From DASSBG01 sp963800395 (GTDB lineage: Bacteria; Pseudomonadota; Gammaproteobacteria; Xanthomonadales; Rhodanobacteraceae), in the NCBI GenBank assembly GCA_963800395.1, contig CAWDBD010000002.1:1-64000 (forward strand): DNA of 64,000 bases, in the 5' to 3' direction. How positions within the stretch are numbered: position 1 is the stretch's first letter; each line of letters begins with the position of its first letter. Below the pieces are notes generated by a model, which saw nothing but the letters and a program-made list of their open reading frames with translations, ran no database searches and had not been told where the DNA came from. The position numbers and the translations under genes were made by a program. Positions 1 to 8,637 of the stretch are shown here, in pieces.

Positions 1-179
1 ACCCGCTCAATGGCAGGTGCATCCTGTGCCGGTCGCGGGAAGGGTGCAAAACAGACGTAATAGAGCGCCAGCAGCAGGCAGATCTTGAGAATGATCAGTG
101 CAAGCAGTTCGAAGGCAAGGCGACGACCGCCAGAAAACACCGAAGCAGGGCTGGTCTGTGTCTGGAATCTGGAAGCCAC
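1..179 (-). CDS. cydP: CydP-like small membrane protein, 5' part (continues off the left edge)
   Basis: Reading leftward from a GTG at 179-177, an open frame of about 59 residues runs off the window. It begins V/M-A-S-R-F-Q and then has a basic stretch followed by one hydrophobic segment (LLALIILKICLLLALYYV) and a short polar tail rich in Pro. This layout matches the small subunit-like protein CydP that precedes cydA in many Xanthomonadales and is thought to associate with cytochrome bd oxidase. A purine-rich AAGGAG lies 11 bases before the GTG. An overlapping frame starting from a TTG at 189 has no such membrane segment and was not chosen. The FNR-type site upstream fits an oxygen-regulated oxidase gene. 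The partner cydA would lie just outside the window, so the name is an inference from the protein's layout and its promoter. Confidence 0.5.
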   Translation of the reverse strand, partial: MASRFQTQTSPASVFSGGRRLAFELLALIILKICLLLALYYVCFAPFPRPAQDAPAIER

Positions 180-231
180 GGCGTCGCAATCTCCTTGCAG
201 GCTGCTGGCTGGTGGGCAGCCATCTACTCCA

Positions 232-273
232 ATGCTAGCGCAGATTGCGCAGCGCCGTCTTGACCGCGGTCAA
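232..273 (-). promoter_or_regulatory. FNR/Anr-type operator with -10 element, upstream of cydP-like gene
   Basis: Positions 260-273 read TTGACCGCGGTCAA, a perfect 14-bp palindrome matching the FNR/Anr layout TTGAN-N4-NTCAA. On the minus strand a TAGCAT -10-like hexamer lies at 237-232, which puts transcription start near 225. The palindrome centre (266.5) would then be about 41.5 bases upstream, the geometry of a class II FNR-activated promoter. cydAB genes are classically controlled by FNR/Anr under low oxygen. The geometry is read directly from the sequence; the identity of the regulator is inferred. Confidence 0.5.
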
Positions 274-301
274 GTCCGATGACCCGCGCGCACGCCGACG
301 G

Positions 302-1627
302 CTATTCGAGTGCCTTGAACGCTTCGCGAGTGAGGTTGAGCGGCGTATCGTCGGTGCAGGCCACATCGTCCTCGATGCGGATTCCGCCATACTTGCGCAG
401 CTTCTCGACCTTGTCCCACTGCACCGCCTTTCCCTCGGGTTTGCCACGCAGCTCCTGCAGCAGCATGTCGATGAAATACAGGCCCGGTTCGATGGTGACC
501 ACCATGCCCCTGGCCAGATCACGGGTCAGGCGCAAGTAGGGATGGCCGTCGGGCTTGTCGATGACGCCGCCGTCCTCTCCCTTCATGAAGCCGCCAATGT
601 CGTGTACCTGCAGGCCGATGCCATGGCCCAGTCCGTGCGGGAAAAAGTGACTGGTAAGGCCGGATTCGACCGCGCTCTCTGGAGTCATGTCGACCAGACC
701 ATGTGATTGCAATATCCTGGCGATGTCGTGATGTGCCTTGATGTGCAGCTCCGCGTAGGAGCGGCGGTCGCGCACCCCATCGCACAGTTCCAGCTGCATC
801 GCATCCATGTCGTCGATGAGTGCCTGGAAGTCCTCGGCATCGGGCGCGGCATAGCTGCGCGTGATGTCGCTGGCGTAGCCGTTGAAGCTGGCGCCGGCAT
901 CGATCAGGAAGCTGTCGGCGCTGGCCGCCGGCTCGCGATCAAAGTTGGAGTAGTGGAGGATGGCGCCATGCTGGTTCAGCGCCACGATGTTGCTGTACGG
1001 CAGCTCGGCCTGGGTCAGGCCCGAGGCATGCAGATAGGCCATCTGGATGCCGAACTCGGACTCGCCGCTGCGAAAGGTCAACTCCGCGGCTCTGTGCGCC
1101 TGTGCACCAATGCGGTTGGCCTCGCGCATGCACTCGATCTCGTAGTCGGTCTTGAACGCGCGATGGAACCGCAGGTAGTCGATGACGGTCTGGGGGCGGT
1201 TCGGCGCAATGTCTTCGATGATGCTGTCGGCCGGACCGATAATGGCGCAGCTGTCAGGGTCGCTGGGCAGGTGCTGGCGAACCTGGTCGGGCGTATGCAC
1301 GATTTCGATTTCGAAGTGTTCGGTCCAGAAGCCGTCTGGCGCCTCGGGCACAACATGCCAGTAGTCGCGGGGCTGCAGATAGATCAGCTTCGGCTTCTGG
1401 CCCGGTGTGTAGGACAGCCAGCTTCCCGGCGCCTGGGTAACCGGCAGCCAGGCCTTGAACTGGGGATTGACCGCGAACGGATAGGGGTTGTCGTCCTCGA
1501 ACCGGTACTGGAGCTTGCCGGCAGCGATGAGCAGATGCTCGTGCCCGCCTTTTTCCAGAGCCGCATCAGCACGCTGGATCATGGTGGCAATGTGGGTCGG
1601 ATAGGTTAGTGCGAGTTGTTCTGTCAT
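302..1627 (-). CDS. pepQ: Xaa-Pro dipeptidase PepQ
   Basis: Cytoplasmic M24B metallopeptidase that cleaves X-Pro dipeptides. The 441-residue product is close to the 443 residues of E. coli PepQ. An N-terminal non-catalytic domain is followed by the pita-bread catalytic domain. The dinuclear metal ligands are all visible: Asp243 (FLIDAG), Asp254 (YASDIT), His335 (HGLGHG), Glu380 (TIEPG) and Glu419 (RIEDD). The reading frame extends 28 codons further upstream, but MTEQLALTYP at 1627 is the natural family start and the extension has no family resemblance. It lies 122 bases upstream of the cydP-like gene on the same strand. The operator at 260-273 falls in that gap, so the two are probably separate transcription units. 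Confidence 0.93.
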   Translation of the reverse strand: MTEQLALTYPTHIATMIQRADAALEKGGHEHLLIAAGKLQYRFEDDNPYPFAVNPQFKAWLPVTQAPGSWLSYTPGQKPKLIYLQPRDYWHVVPEAPDGFWTEHFEIEIVHTPDQVRQHLPSDPDSCAIIGPADSIIEDIAPNRPQTVIDYLRFHRAFKTDYEIECMREANRIGAQAHRAAELTFRSGESEFGIQMAYLHASGLTQAELPYSNIVALNQHGAILHYSNFDREPAASADSFLIDAGASFNGYASDITRSYAAPDAEDFQALIDDMDAMQLELCDGVRDRRSYAELHIKAHHDIARILQSHGLVDMTPESAVESGLTSHFFPHGLGHGIGLQVHDIGGFMKGEDGGVIDKPDGHPYLRLTRDLARGMVVTIEPGLYFIDMLLQELRGKPEGKAVQWDKVEKLRKYGGIRIEDDVACTDDTPLNLTREAFKALE

Positions 1628-1756
1628 GACGATTCCTGGAAACATATTCACCCATGGTGCCGCGAATTGGCACGCATGACCAGCGTCCGGGCACGACAGA
1701 AACGCCCCCATGCGCCCCGGGAATGGCCTACCATGGTCTGAAACGGGAGATCCTGC

Positions 1757-2608
1757 ATGACGGCATCAATATTCCGCTCGCGCTATGGCGGCTTGCAAAA
1801 GGCAAAACAGCTTGCAATCACGCTGGCCATTTTGTGCGTGAGCGGCTGTGCCGCGCCGCTTGCGTCGCGCGATGCCGAGCATACTGATCGCGTACAGGTG
1901 ATACGTGCCGATCGGGAGTTCGATCTCGACAAATCGGTGCGGCGCGTAAGAATCGTCAATTACCACGGTGACATCCGCGTCAAGCGACATGATGAGGATA
2001 CCGTGGCCATTCACGCGGTGATACAGCGTCTGCCACCGAGTTTTGCCCGGCTCCAGCTTCACGCGCGCCGCGACAATGGCGTTTTGCAGATCGAGACGGG
2101 CTACGCCAAACGGATTGATCCCGCGACGCCTGGCCGGATTGACCTGGCAGTATTCCTGCCAAGCGCAACGGCGGTGTCGCTGGAGACCCGTGCCGATCGC
2201 ATCGTGGTGGGTGCCCGCGAGGGCATCACCGAGGCGACCAGTAGCTCAGGCAGGATCAGTGCGTCATCGCGCGGGCGTCTTGTGCTGCACAGCGAAAGCG
2301 GTTCGATCCAGGCTGCCGCATTGGGCGGGCACTGGCAGGGCGAAAGCCGCATCGAAACCCGCAGCGGACAAATCGTTCTGCTGGTACCCACCTTCGGTGG
2401 CATCACTCTGGACGCTTCCACGGGGGCGAGGCTCAGTACCGATTTCGGACTCAGTGTACATCGGCAGCCAGACGGGAACATGCGGGCGCATGCTCGCTAC
2501 GGTGATGGCAAGTCACGCCTGCTGGTGAACAGTGCAGATGGTGAGGTCATTCTTGAACAACTGGTCAGATCGAGCGAAGATGGGGAATTGCCGGACGACG
2601 ACGACTGA
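1757..2608 (+). CDS. DUF4097-like adhesin-type lipoprotein
   Basis: The 283-residue product has an N-terminal hydrophobic stretch ending in a lipobox (VSG-Cys31), so it should be lipid-anchored after signal peptidase II cleavage. The remainder is made of short beta repeats with alternating phrases such as VRIVNYHGDIRV, LETRADRIVVG and IETRSGQIVL. This pattern resembles the beta-solenoid of DUF4097/DUF4098 'putative adhesin' proteins, whose role is unknown. The C-terminus is acidic (PDDDD). The gene diverges from pepQ with a 129-base gap and is followed by the large secreted protein at 2764. The lipoprotein call is firm; the family call rests on the repeat texture. Confidence 0.6.
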   Translation: MTASIFRSRYGGLQKAKQLAITLAILCVSGCAAPLASRDAEHTDRVQVIRADREFDLDKSVRRVRIVNYHGDIRVKRHDEDTVAIHAVIQRLPPSFARLQLHARRDNGVLQIETGYAKRIDPATPGRIDLAVFLPSATAVSLETRADRIVVGAREGITEATSSSGRISASSRGRLVLHSESGSIQAAALGGHWQGESRIETRSGQIVLLVPTFGGITLDASTGARLSTDFGLSVHRQPDGNMRAHARYGDGKSRLLVNSADGEVILEQLVRSSEDGELPDDDD

Positions 2609-2763
2609 TCGCACCGACGGCATGCATGCGCAGCGGCGAGCTATCGTTCGTTCGATGCGGGGGGAGAAGTCCGTTTTGCCCGAAATCCGTATGTGTGTCT
2701 CGCTCGAAGCGCGTGCACCCGACGGGTTCCAAGGGATCAATTGGGTAGGCTTGGGGATTGAAA

Positions 2764-5658
2764 ATGATGAAAGCACTGATCAAGACGGGCGTCGTCGGCA
2801 TCCTCGCATTGGCGTCCGGCATGGTCTTCGCGGCCAGCGCCCCGGATGTTCCGGTATCGCGTGGCGCTGATTATGTGAGTGCGCCGGTTGTACCGGAAAA
2901 ATTCTTCCTCGACGCGCGAACACGCCCTGTCGTCCCGGCCTGGCGACCGGGGGACCCCATTATTGAAATACCCCGCCAGCTGCATGGTGAGGGCAACTTG
3001 CAGCGCAACCCGCCACGCCCGACCAATCCGGTGGCAAAGGGCCCGGATATCCTGGCGCAGCTGCAACGCGAATTCGGTGGCAGGGGTCCCAGCAGTGTAT
3101 TCGAAACCCCGCTGGTGAACATTGAAGGGCAGGGTTTCGCCGGGGTGTTTCCGCCAGACCCGTCGGGTGATGTCGGCGGCGGCTACTTCGTCCAATCGAT
3201 CAATGGCAGCGCTGGCGCGACCTACGAGATCTACAACACCAGCGATGGCAGTGTCGCCGCCGGCCCGTTCAGCATGGACGGCCTGGGCAGCGGCGGTGCC
3301 TGCGCAAACGGTCAAGGTGATGGCGTGGTGGTGTTCGATCAGCTTGCCAATCGCTGGTTGCTGACCGAGTTTTCAAATAGCGGCAATGATCTGTGCGTGT
3401 ATCTCAGTGCCGACAGCAATCCGGTTACCACCACCTGGACCCGGTACAATTTCGTTCCCCCCAGTTTCCCCGATTACCCCAAGTACGGCGTGTGGAGCGA
3501 CGCCTACTATGTGGCGGCCAACGAGGGGCCCGCGGTGTATGCACTTGACCGGCAGGCGATGCTGGCTGGCAATCCGGCAACGTTCCAGCGCAAGACTGTA
3601 CCGGGTCTTGGCGGCCTCGGGTTCCAGATGACGCCGCCGGCGTCGGTGTTCGGCAGCACGCCGCCACCCGTGGGTGCGCCCGGCATTTTTCTGCGCGACA
3701 ACGACGACGAGCGCAACAATCCGGGCTCGAATGACCCGACCAAGGATTTTCTGGAATTGTTCACGCTGCACGTGGATTTTGCCACGCCAGCCAACACGAC
3801 CTTGACGGGTCCGATACAGATCCCCGAAAACGAGTACGACTCCACATTTAATGTGCCCAGCGGCTTTGGAGCCATCCACCAGCCGGGCACGAGCAAGTTG
3901 CTCGATCCCTTGCTCGAGGTGCTGATGGTACCGATCGGCTATCGCAATTTCGGCGATCACGAGTCGATTGTCGGCAACCACGTAACCCAGGTCGAAAACG
4001 GCAATATTGCCGGGATTCGCTGGTTCGAGCTGCGCCGCAGCCAGCCCGGCGATCCGTGGGCAATGTACCAGCAGGGGACCTATTCACCCGCCGATGTCGA
4101 TGGCACCACCAGCCGCTGGATGGGGGCGTTGGGCATGGACAGCGACGGCAATATGGCCATGGGTTTCAGTGTCGCGCGCGAGACGCCCGCCGTGTATCCG
4201 GGGCTTCGCTATGTCGGCCGCAGTGCTGATGGCCCGCTTGGCGTCATGACGACCGGCGAAGCCAGTCTTGTCGAGGGTGCCAGCTCGCAGACCAACCAGG
4301 ATCGCTGGGGTGATTATCATCAGATAGGGGTGGATCCGGCAGATGGCTGCACGTTCTGGTTCACCGGCATGTACGAACCTGCTGGCGGCCAATGGAGTAC
4401 GCGCATCGGCGCCTTCCGGTTTGCGTCTTGTGGTACGCCGACATTCGCTCTCTCGGGCACGAATCTGAGTCAGGATGTCTGTGTCAACCCGAACGCAAAC
4501 CTGGATCCGGTGGCGATCAACATCGGTTCGCTCAATGGTTTCTCCGGTCCGGTGGACATGAGCTTCGGGGCCGGTTTGCCGACCGGTTTCACGGGCAGCT
4601 ACACAGTTACGCCGGTGACGCCCCCGGGTTCGACCGAGGCCGATATCTCGGTCGACAGTTCGGCTGCTCCGGGCCAGCATCTTCTGACATTGCGCGGCAG
4701 CTCCGGTGGTGTGGATCATGACCTGATCCTGGGTGTCGATATCTCGACCGAAGTACCTGCGGCGACCGGCTTGCAAACGCCGGTCAACGGCGCGATGGGT
4801 GTGCCGGCGCAACCACAATTCACCTGGACCGGCTCCAGTCAGGCGAGTGCATACCAGATCGATATTGCCACCGATTCGGGGTTCAGCAATGTCATTCTTT
4901 CCAAGAGGGTGACCGGCGCAACCAGCTACACGCCAACCGCGGCACTGCCGACGAATTCGCAGCTCTACTGGCGCGTGACGGCAACCAATATTTGCGGCGA
5001 CATGGGGCCGAGTGCGGTGTTTTCCTTCCAAACCCAGGCGCCACCGGGTGAGTGTGCTGCCGGAAGCGACACGGTGACCGTGTTCAGCGACGATGTCGAA
5101 GGCGGCGCCGGCGGCTGGACCCATTCGGCCGCTGCCGGATCGGACACGTGGGCCATCTCGACGGCCAATCCCTCAAGCCCCACGCAAGCATGGCATGCCG
5201 ATGATCCGGGCAGCATAAGCGATCAGAGCCTGGTCTCGCCGCAGGTCAGCCTGCCGCTCAATCTTTCCGGATTGGCGTTGCAATTCATGAACGCGCGCAA
5301 GATCGAGGACCATGGTGCCAACGCCTGCTACGACGGAGGCATCCTCGAAGTCTCGCTCGATGGCGGCCCATATCAACAGGTGCCCAACTCGCTGCTCGCC
5401 ACCGACCCTTACACCGGCGCCATCTATAATAGCGCCAGCAACCCGCTGGCCGGATTGCAGGCTTGGTGTGGAACTCAGGGCTACGTCAATTCGATCGTCG
5501 ATATCGCCTCATACGCAGGTCACGATGCCCGCTTTCGCTTGCGCCTGGGTAGCGATATCAACACAGGTGATAGCGGCTGGGACATTGATGACATCAAGGT
5601 GACTGGCTGCAGTCTTGATGCCATCTTTGCCGACGGGTTCGAAAGCCCGCCCAACTGA
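2764..5658 (+). CDS. Large secreted protein: beta-propeller-like region, FN3-like domain, jelly-roll domain, FADGFE C-terminus
   Basis: The 964-residue product has a signal peptide (MMKALIKTG... ending VFAAS). Residues of about 100-560 form a Gly/Asn-rich region that may be a beta-propeller, with phrases such as PPDPSGDVGGGYFVQ and WGDYHQIGVDP. A fibronectin-III-like domain follows (PVNGAMGVPAQPQFTW ... YWRVTATN). Next is a jelly-roll-like domain with paired Cys that ends DSGWDIDDIKVTGC, a phrase common in MAM-like or protease-associated secreted modules. The last residues are AIFADGFESPPN. Short FADGFE-type tails recur on secreted proteins of Xanthomonadales-related genomes and may be a sorting signal. 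An ATG at 2764 is preferred over a TTG at 2758 because GGGGA lies 7 bases upstream. Function unknown; no catalytic motif was recognised. Confidence 0.7.
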   Translation: MMKALIKTGVVGILALASGMVFAASAPDVPVSRGADYVSAPVVPEKFFLDARTRPVVPAWRPGDPIIEIPRQLHGEGNLQRNPPRPTNPVAKGPDILAQLQREFGGRGPSSVFETPLVNIEGQGFAGVFPPDPSGDVGGGYFVQSINGSAGATYEIYNTSDGSVAAGPFSMDGLGSGGACANGQGDGVVVFDQLANRWLLTEFSNSGNDLCVYLSADSNPVTTTWTRYNFVPPSFPDYPKYGVWSDAYYVAANEGPAVYALDRQAMLAGNPATFQRKTVPGLGGLGFQMTPPASVFGSTPPPVGAPGIFLRDNDDERNNPGSNDPTKDFLELFTLHVDFATPANTTLTGPIQIPENEYDSTFNVPSGFGAIHQPGTSKLLDPLLEVLMVPIGYRNFGDHESIVGNHVTQVENGNIAGIRWFELRRSQPGDPWAMYQQGTYSPADVDGTTSRWMGALGMDSDGNMAMGFSVARETPAVYPGLRYVGRSADGPLGVMTTGEASLVEGASSQTNQDRWGDYHQIGVDPADGCTFWFTGMYEPAGGQWSTRIGAFRFASCGTPTFALSGTNLSQDVCVNPNANLDPVAINIGSLNGFSGPVDMSFGAGLPTGFTGSYTVTPVTPPGSTEADISVDSSAAPGQHLLTLRGSSGGVDHDLILGVDISTEVPAATGLQTPVNGAMGVPAQPQFTWTGSSQASAYQIDIATDSGFSNVILSKRVTGATSYTPTAALPTNSQLYWRVTATNICGDMGPSAVFSFQTQAPPGECAAGSDTVTVFSDDVEGGAGGWTHSAAAGSDTWAISTANPSSPTQAWHADDPGSISDQSLVSPQVSLPLNLSGLALQFMNARKIEDHGANACYDGGILEVSLDGGPYQQVPNSLLATDPYTGAIYNSASNPLAGLQAWCGTQGYVNSIVDIASYAGHDARFRLRLGSDINTGDSGWDIDDIKVTGCSLDAIFADGFESPPN

Positions 5659-5706
5659 ATAGCCGGCACGTGATGGCCACTGGCTGGCGGTGTCGAGCTG
5701 ACAAGC

Positions 5707-6051
5707 TCAGGCACTCTCCAGCCATGTGGTCAGCAGGTCATCGGCTTCCGGGCTGATGTCGATGATGCGCAGCCCGGACCAGAATTGCCCGGGTACCGCC
5801 GCCTGCTCCGTCCATTGCTCGTGCACCCCCACTTCAATGGGTGCGGCATCGTCATTGCCGTTGGTCGGAAGAACGAAGCGGATCTGGTACAGGGCATCAT
5901 CTTCCAGACGCTCGGAGCAGATCACCATCATGCCGCTGCGCGACAGGTTGCCGATGCGACCCATGCTCAGGCCGCTGATCGCATTTTCCACCAGGATCAT
6001 GTCGCGGATCTGTTTGCGCTCGGCTCGGCGCTGGTTGCCGTCGTCACTCAT
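5707..6051 (-). CDS. PilZ-domain protein (candidate cyclic di-GMP receptor)
   Basis: The 114-residue product is essentially one PilZ domain. The two ligand-binding signatures are visible: an RxxxR-type cluster near residues 8-12 (QRRAERKQ) and NLSRSG at about 35-40, matching D/NxSxxG. PilZ domains bind cyclic di-GMP and usually relay it to motility, adhesion or exopolysaccharide functions. The frame extends 22 codons upstream, but the ATG at 6051 overlaps the stop of the DUF1631 gene by four bases (ATGA). The two genes are therefore almost certainly translationally coupled and likely functionally linked. The gene ends 48 bases from the convergent secreted-protein gene. Confidence 0.85.
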   Translation of the reverse strand: MSDDGNQRRAERKQIRDMILVENAISGLSMGRIGNLSRSGMMVICSERLEDDALYQIRFVLPTNGNDDAAPIEVGVHEQWTEQAAVPGQFWSGLRIIDISPEADDLLTTWLESA

Positions 6052-8330
6052 GCCGGTTTCTCCTGCTTGGTGTGGCCACCGGTCATTTTTTTCAGGTTCG
6101 CAAAGATGCTTTCCCATGCCCGATCGATGAATGATCCTTTCTCCGGCGGTGGCAGTCGTGCGGTCCCGGCCAGCATGGCTTGCGCGAGGTGGTCGATTGT
6201 CGTGTCGTGGGTGCGGATCCCGCGTCTGTTGACGAACAGGCAGCGACCGGTCCTGGTGGAGAACCAGGCCATCTTGCGCCGCACAGGTGCTTCCCGCTCG
6301 GGGTCGTCAAATTCGAACCAGGTGCCGAAGTCCATCTTCCTGATGCGCGCCACGGCGTCGGCGTGTTCCTGGCCTGCCTCGTCGACCGGTGATTCAACCG
6401 CCGTGTCAATCTGGTCCGAGCCCACCGGCTTGCGCTGCTTCAGTTTCATCGCCAGCTCAGTGCGTGTGAGCTGGTCGTCACTGATCGCTTCAGGATCCTG
6501 GCTTTGCAGCCCGGTCGCTTCCCGCGCCAGCAGGTCGGCTTCCTTGGGCGCCATGCCAACCTGCGTCAGGCCCTGCTCGATATCGCCTCGCAATGCCTCG
6601 CTGTCAGCATCAGCCGGGCCGGGCTTGCTCTTGCCAAGGACCTCGGTGATGCGCAGTTGTTTGCGGAAATCCTCGCTATCCTCGCCCTCGCGCAGCAGAC
6701 TCAGGGCCAGCACATCGGTCCAGGCGTGCTGCAACAGGTTGCGGGTCAGGCTGGGAGCGCTGCCAGACTGGATGCGCTCCTGCACGAGCTCTTCCGCACG
6801 TCGGCGCGCGATGTCGAGTCGTTCACGGCCCTTGGATGCTTCCACATAGCGGCGCTCGGTGACCGATGCCTTGTGCGCCAACTGCTCGAGTTGTTTTTGC
6901 AGGTCTGTCGACATGCCGTCGAAGATCGACGCATCACCATCAAAATCGCGGTTGATGCTGCGGTTCATGCCGTGGATGCGTTCGATCAGTGCCGGATCGC
7001 CATCGTCATCACCGGCGTCCGATCCCCAGCGCGCCGATGCCTCGGCGACCTTGTCCAGCCAGTGCCTGGCTGGATGCTGCCGATCCGTGAAAAAGGCCTG
7101 GTCGTCCATGGCTACCCGCAGCAGGGGAGCCTGCAGCTCACTCAGCAGGTAGTTGCCGCTGGATGAGTGGATGTCACCTGACAAGCGATCAAACAGCATC
7201 GTCATCAGTTCCATCACGTCGAGCTGCTGCGGACTGAAATGGGGCGCACTGCCATCACGGCTGGTCTGGCGCAATTGCGCCAGCATGTCCCTGCGCAGGT
7301 TCTGCATGCTGCGCGGTTGCAACTTGCCGTCGGGCGAGAGCATGGTGGATGGTTTGTGCTGCAGGCCGCCGAGCGCCTGATTCAGTTCCTCACGGCTTGG
7401 TACCTTGCGTTTGCCGCTGCTGGGCACCGGGCCTATCTGGCGTCGTCTGAGCGCCAGCAGCTCGGACAGAGCGGAGAACATTTCCTGGTCGTCGCCTTGT
7501 TCGGCGGAACTTGTCAGGTCTGGCGCTGCAGCAGATCCTGCAGGGGGCGCTTCTTCGGCAGAACCGGGCGTGACGCTCTGGTCCTCGGCAGACGAGTCCC
7601 GGGCGGTAGCGTCTTCCTGATAGTTGCGTTTGCTCGGTGACGCGCCGGCCTGACGACGCGGTGCATAGGTGCGCAGGTTGGGCAGGATGCCGCGCTCGAT
7701 CAGTCTTGCGTTCAGGTTGTCGTAGAGGCTGACAATCTGGTGCAGCACGCTCTTGTCAAACGCCCGGTAGATTTCGATCTGGTGGTCCGGGATGATCTCG
7801 AGCTTCGAGACGACCTGGCGGATACAGTCACACAGGGCCCCCGGCGAAAAGGGCTGCCGATCAGAATCCATGATGGGTGCAGCGGCCAGTACCGCGTAGC
7901 GATGACCAAGTTCAAACAAGGGCATCGTGGCTCGCGCATCAGTGCGTGCGGAGATGTCATCAAGGATGATGGACTGATCCTGGCTTTGCTCGGCCAGCAA
8001 CTCCAGCCCCGCTTGCACCTGCTGGCGCAAGGGTTTCTTGCTTGCCTTGCCGAATTCCTCCAGCTTGGTCGGCAGCAATGCCAGAACCTGGGTGACTATT
8101 TCGCTGCGCTGACGCTTGAGTTCGCGTACGCTGGCCAGACACTGCTCCTGCTCGGTATTGTTGCGCGACTGGTTCGCGCGCTTGAACAGGGCCTTTTCTG
8201 CTTCGCCCACTACAGCGGGCAGCAGCGGACGCAGGAAGGCATCACATGTGGCCAGCTGCTCTTCGAGGGCATTCAATGCCCGCGGTGGCAAGTTATTGTC
8301 TTGCGATGCAGATCCCTTGTCATTCATCAC
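6048..8330 (-). CDS. DUF1631 family protein
   Basis: The 760-residue cytoplasmic protein is rich in charged helices. The C-terminal part (GTWFEFDD ... RRKMAWFS ... CLFVNRRGI ... LAQAMLAG) has the pattern seen at the end of DUF1631 proteins, in which the segment from the MAW strand to LFVNRRG resembles a PilZ-like fold. The central section contains low-complexity acidic and Ala/Pro-rich linkers. The family is sometimes labelled 'thymidine phosphorylase' in databases, which I see no support for here. Coupling to the PilZ gene downstream suggests a cyclic di-GMP signalling context. Starts at 8330 and 8327 are both possible (MM). Confidence 0.75.
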   Translation of the reverse strand: MMNDKGSASQDNNLPPRALNALEEQLATCDAFLRPLLPAVVGEAEKALFKRANQSRNNTEQEQCLASVRELKRQRSEIVTQVLALLPTKLEEFGKASKKPLRQQVQAGLELLAEQSQDQSIILDDISARTDARATMPLFELGHRYAVLAAAPIMDSDRQPFSPGALCDCIRQVVSKLEIIPDHQIEIYRAFDKSVLHQIVSLYDNLNARLIERGILPNLRTYAPRRQAGASPSKRNYQEDATARDSSAEDQSVTPGSAEEAPPAGSAAAPDLTSSAEQGDDQEMFSALSELLALRRRQIGPVPSSGKRKVPSREELNQALGGLQHKPSTMLSPDGKLQPRSMQNLRRDMLAQLRQTSRDGSAPHFSPQQLDVMELMTMLFDRLSGDIHSSSGNYLLSELQAPLLRVAMDDQAFFTDRQHPARHWLDKVAEASARWGSDAGDDDGDPALIERIHGMNRSINRDFDGDASIFDGMSTDLQKQLEQLAHKASVTERRYVEASKGRERLDIARRRAEELVQERIQSGSAPSLTRNLLQHAWTDVLALSLLREGEDSEDFRKQLRITEVLGKSKPGPADADSEALRGDIEQGLTQVGMAPKEADLLAREATGLQSQDPEAISDDQLTRTELAMKLKQRKPVGSDQIDTAVESPVDEAGQEHADAVARIRKMDFGTWFEFDDPEREAPVRRKMAWFSTRTGRCLFVNRRGIRTHDTTIDHLAQAMLAGTARLPPPEKGSFIDRAWESIFANLKKMTGGHTKQEKPA

Positions 8331-8371
8331 GCGTCCCCTGGCAGCACACTGGCTGGTTTTGCGGCAGCCGT

Positions 8372-8400
8372 AGATACCCGCAAGAGTAGCGCAAGATCAA
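8372..8400 (-). promoter_or_regulatory. Candidate sigma-70 promoter for the DUF1631-PilZ operon
   Basis: On the minus strand, TTGATC (8400-8395) and GTATCT (8377-8372) are separated by 17 bases and lie about 45 bases before the DUF1631 start. The rest of the 307-base gap from 8331 to 8637 shows no convincing gene, repeat or RNA. Open frames crossing it do not resemble known proteins. Confidence 0.4.
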
Positions 8401-8637
8401 TATCCTGTGCATCGAAATATTTTCAATACGCTGTGGCTGCGGACACAGAAACAGGGCGTTGACGACATTGCCCCATGCAAGATCGACTTGCCACGTACGG
8501 CGGTACCGGGGCAGGAGGTGCTCGCGGGGGCACATGCGAAAATCGACCCTTGTGCGACCACGCAGTCCGACCACAGCGCGGTACAGCTTGCCAGGCTTTG
8601 TGCATTGCGAAACGTGCTGTGCAGTGCCCGGAAACCG

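Noticed and set aside
302..1609. Long plus-strand open frames opposite pepQ (for example 707-1609).
   Set aside because: They mirror the codon structure of a clear pepQ gene; GC-rich DNA produces such antisense frames and the proteins have no recognisable motif.
4084..5124. A 346-codon minus-strand frame inside the large secreted protein gene.
   Set aside because: The plus strand codes a coherent secreted protein with signal peptide and domains; the antisense product is Arg/His-rich without pattern.
8320..8574. An 84-codon minus-strand frame in the gap upstream of the DUF1631 gene.
   Set aside because: No family resemblance, no ribosome-binding site, and it overlaps the DUF1631 start and its likely promoter.
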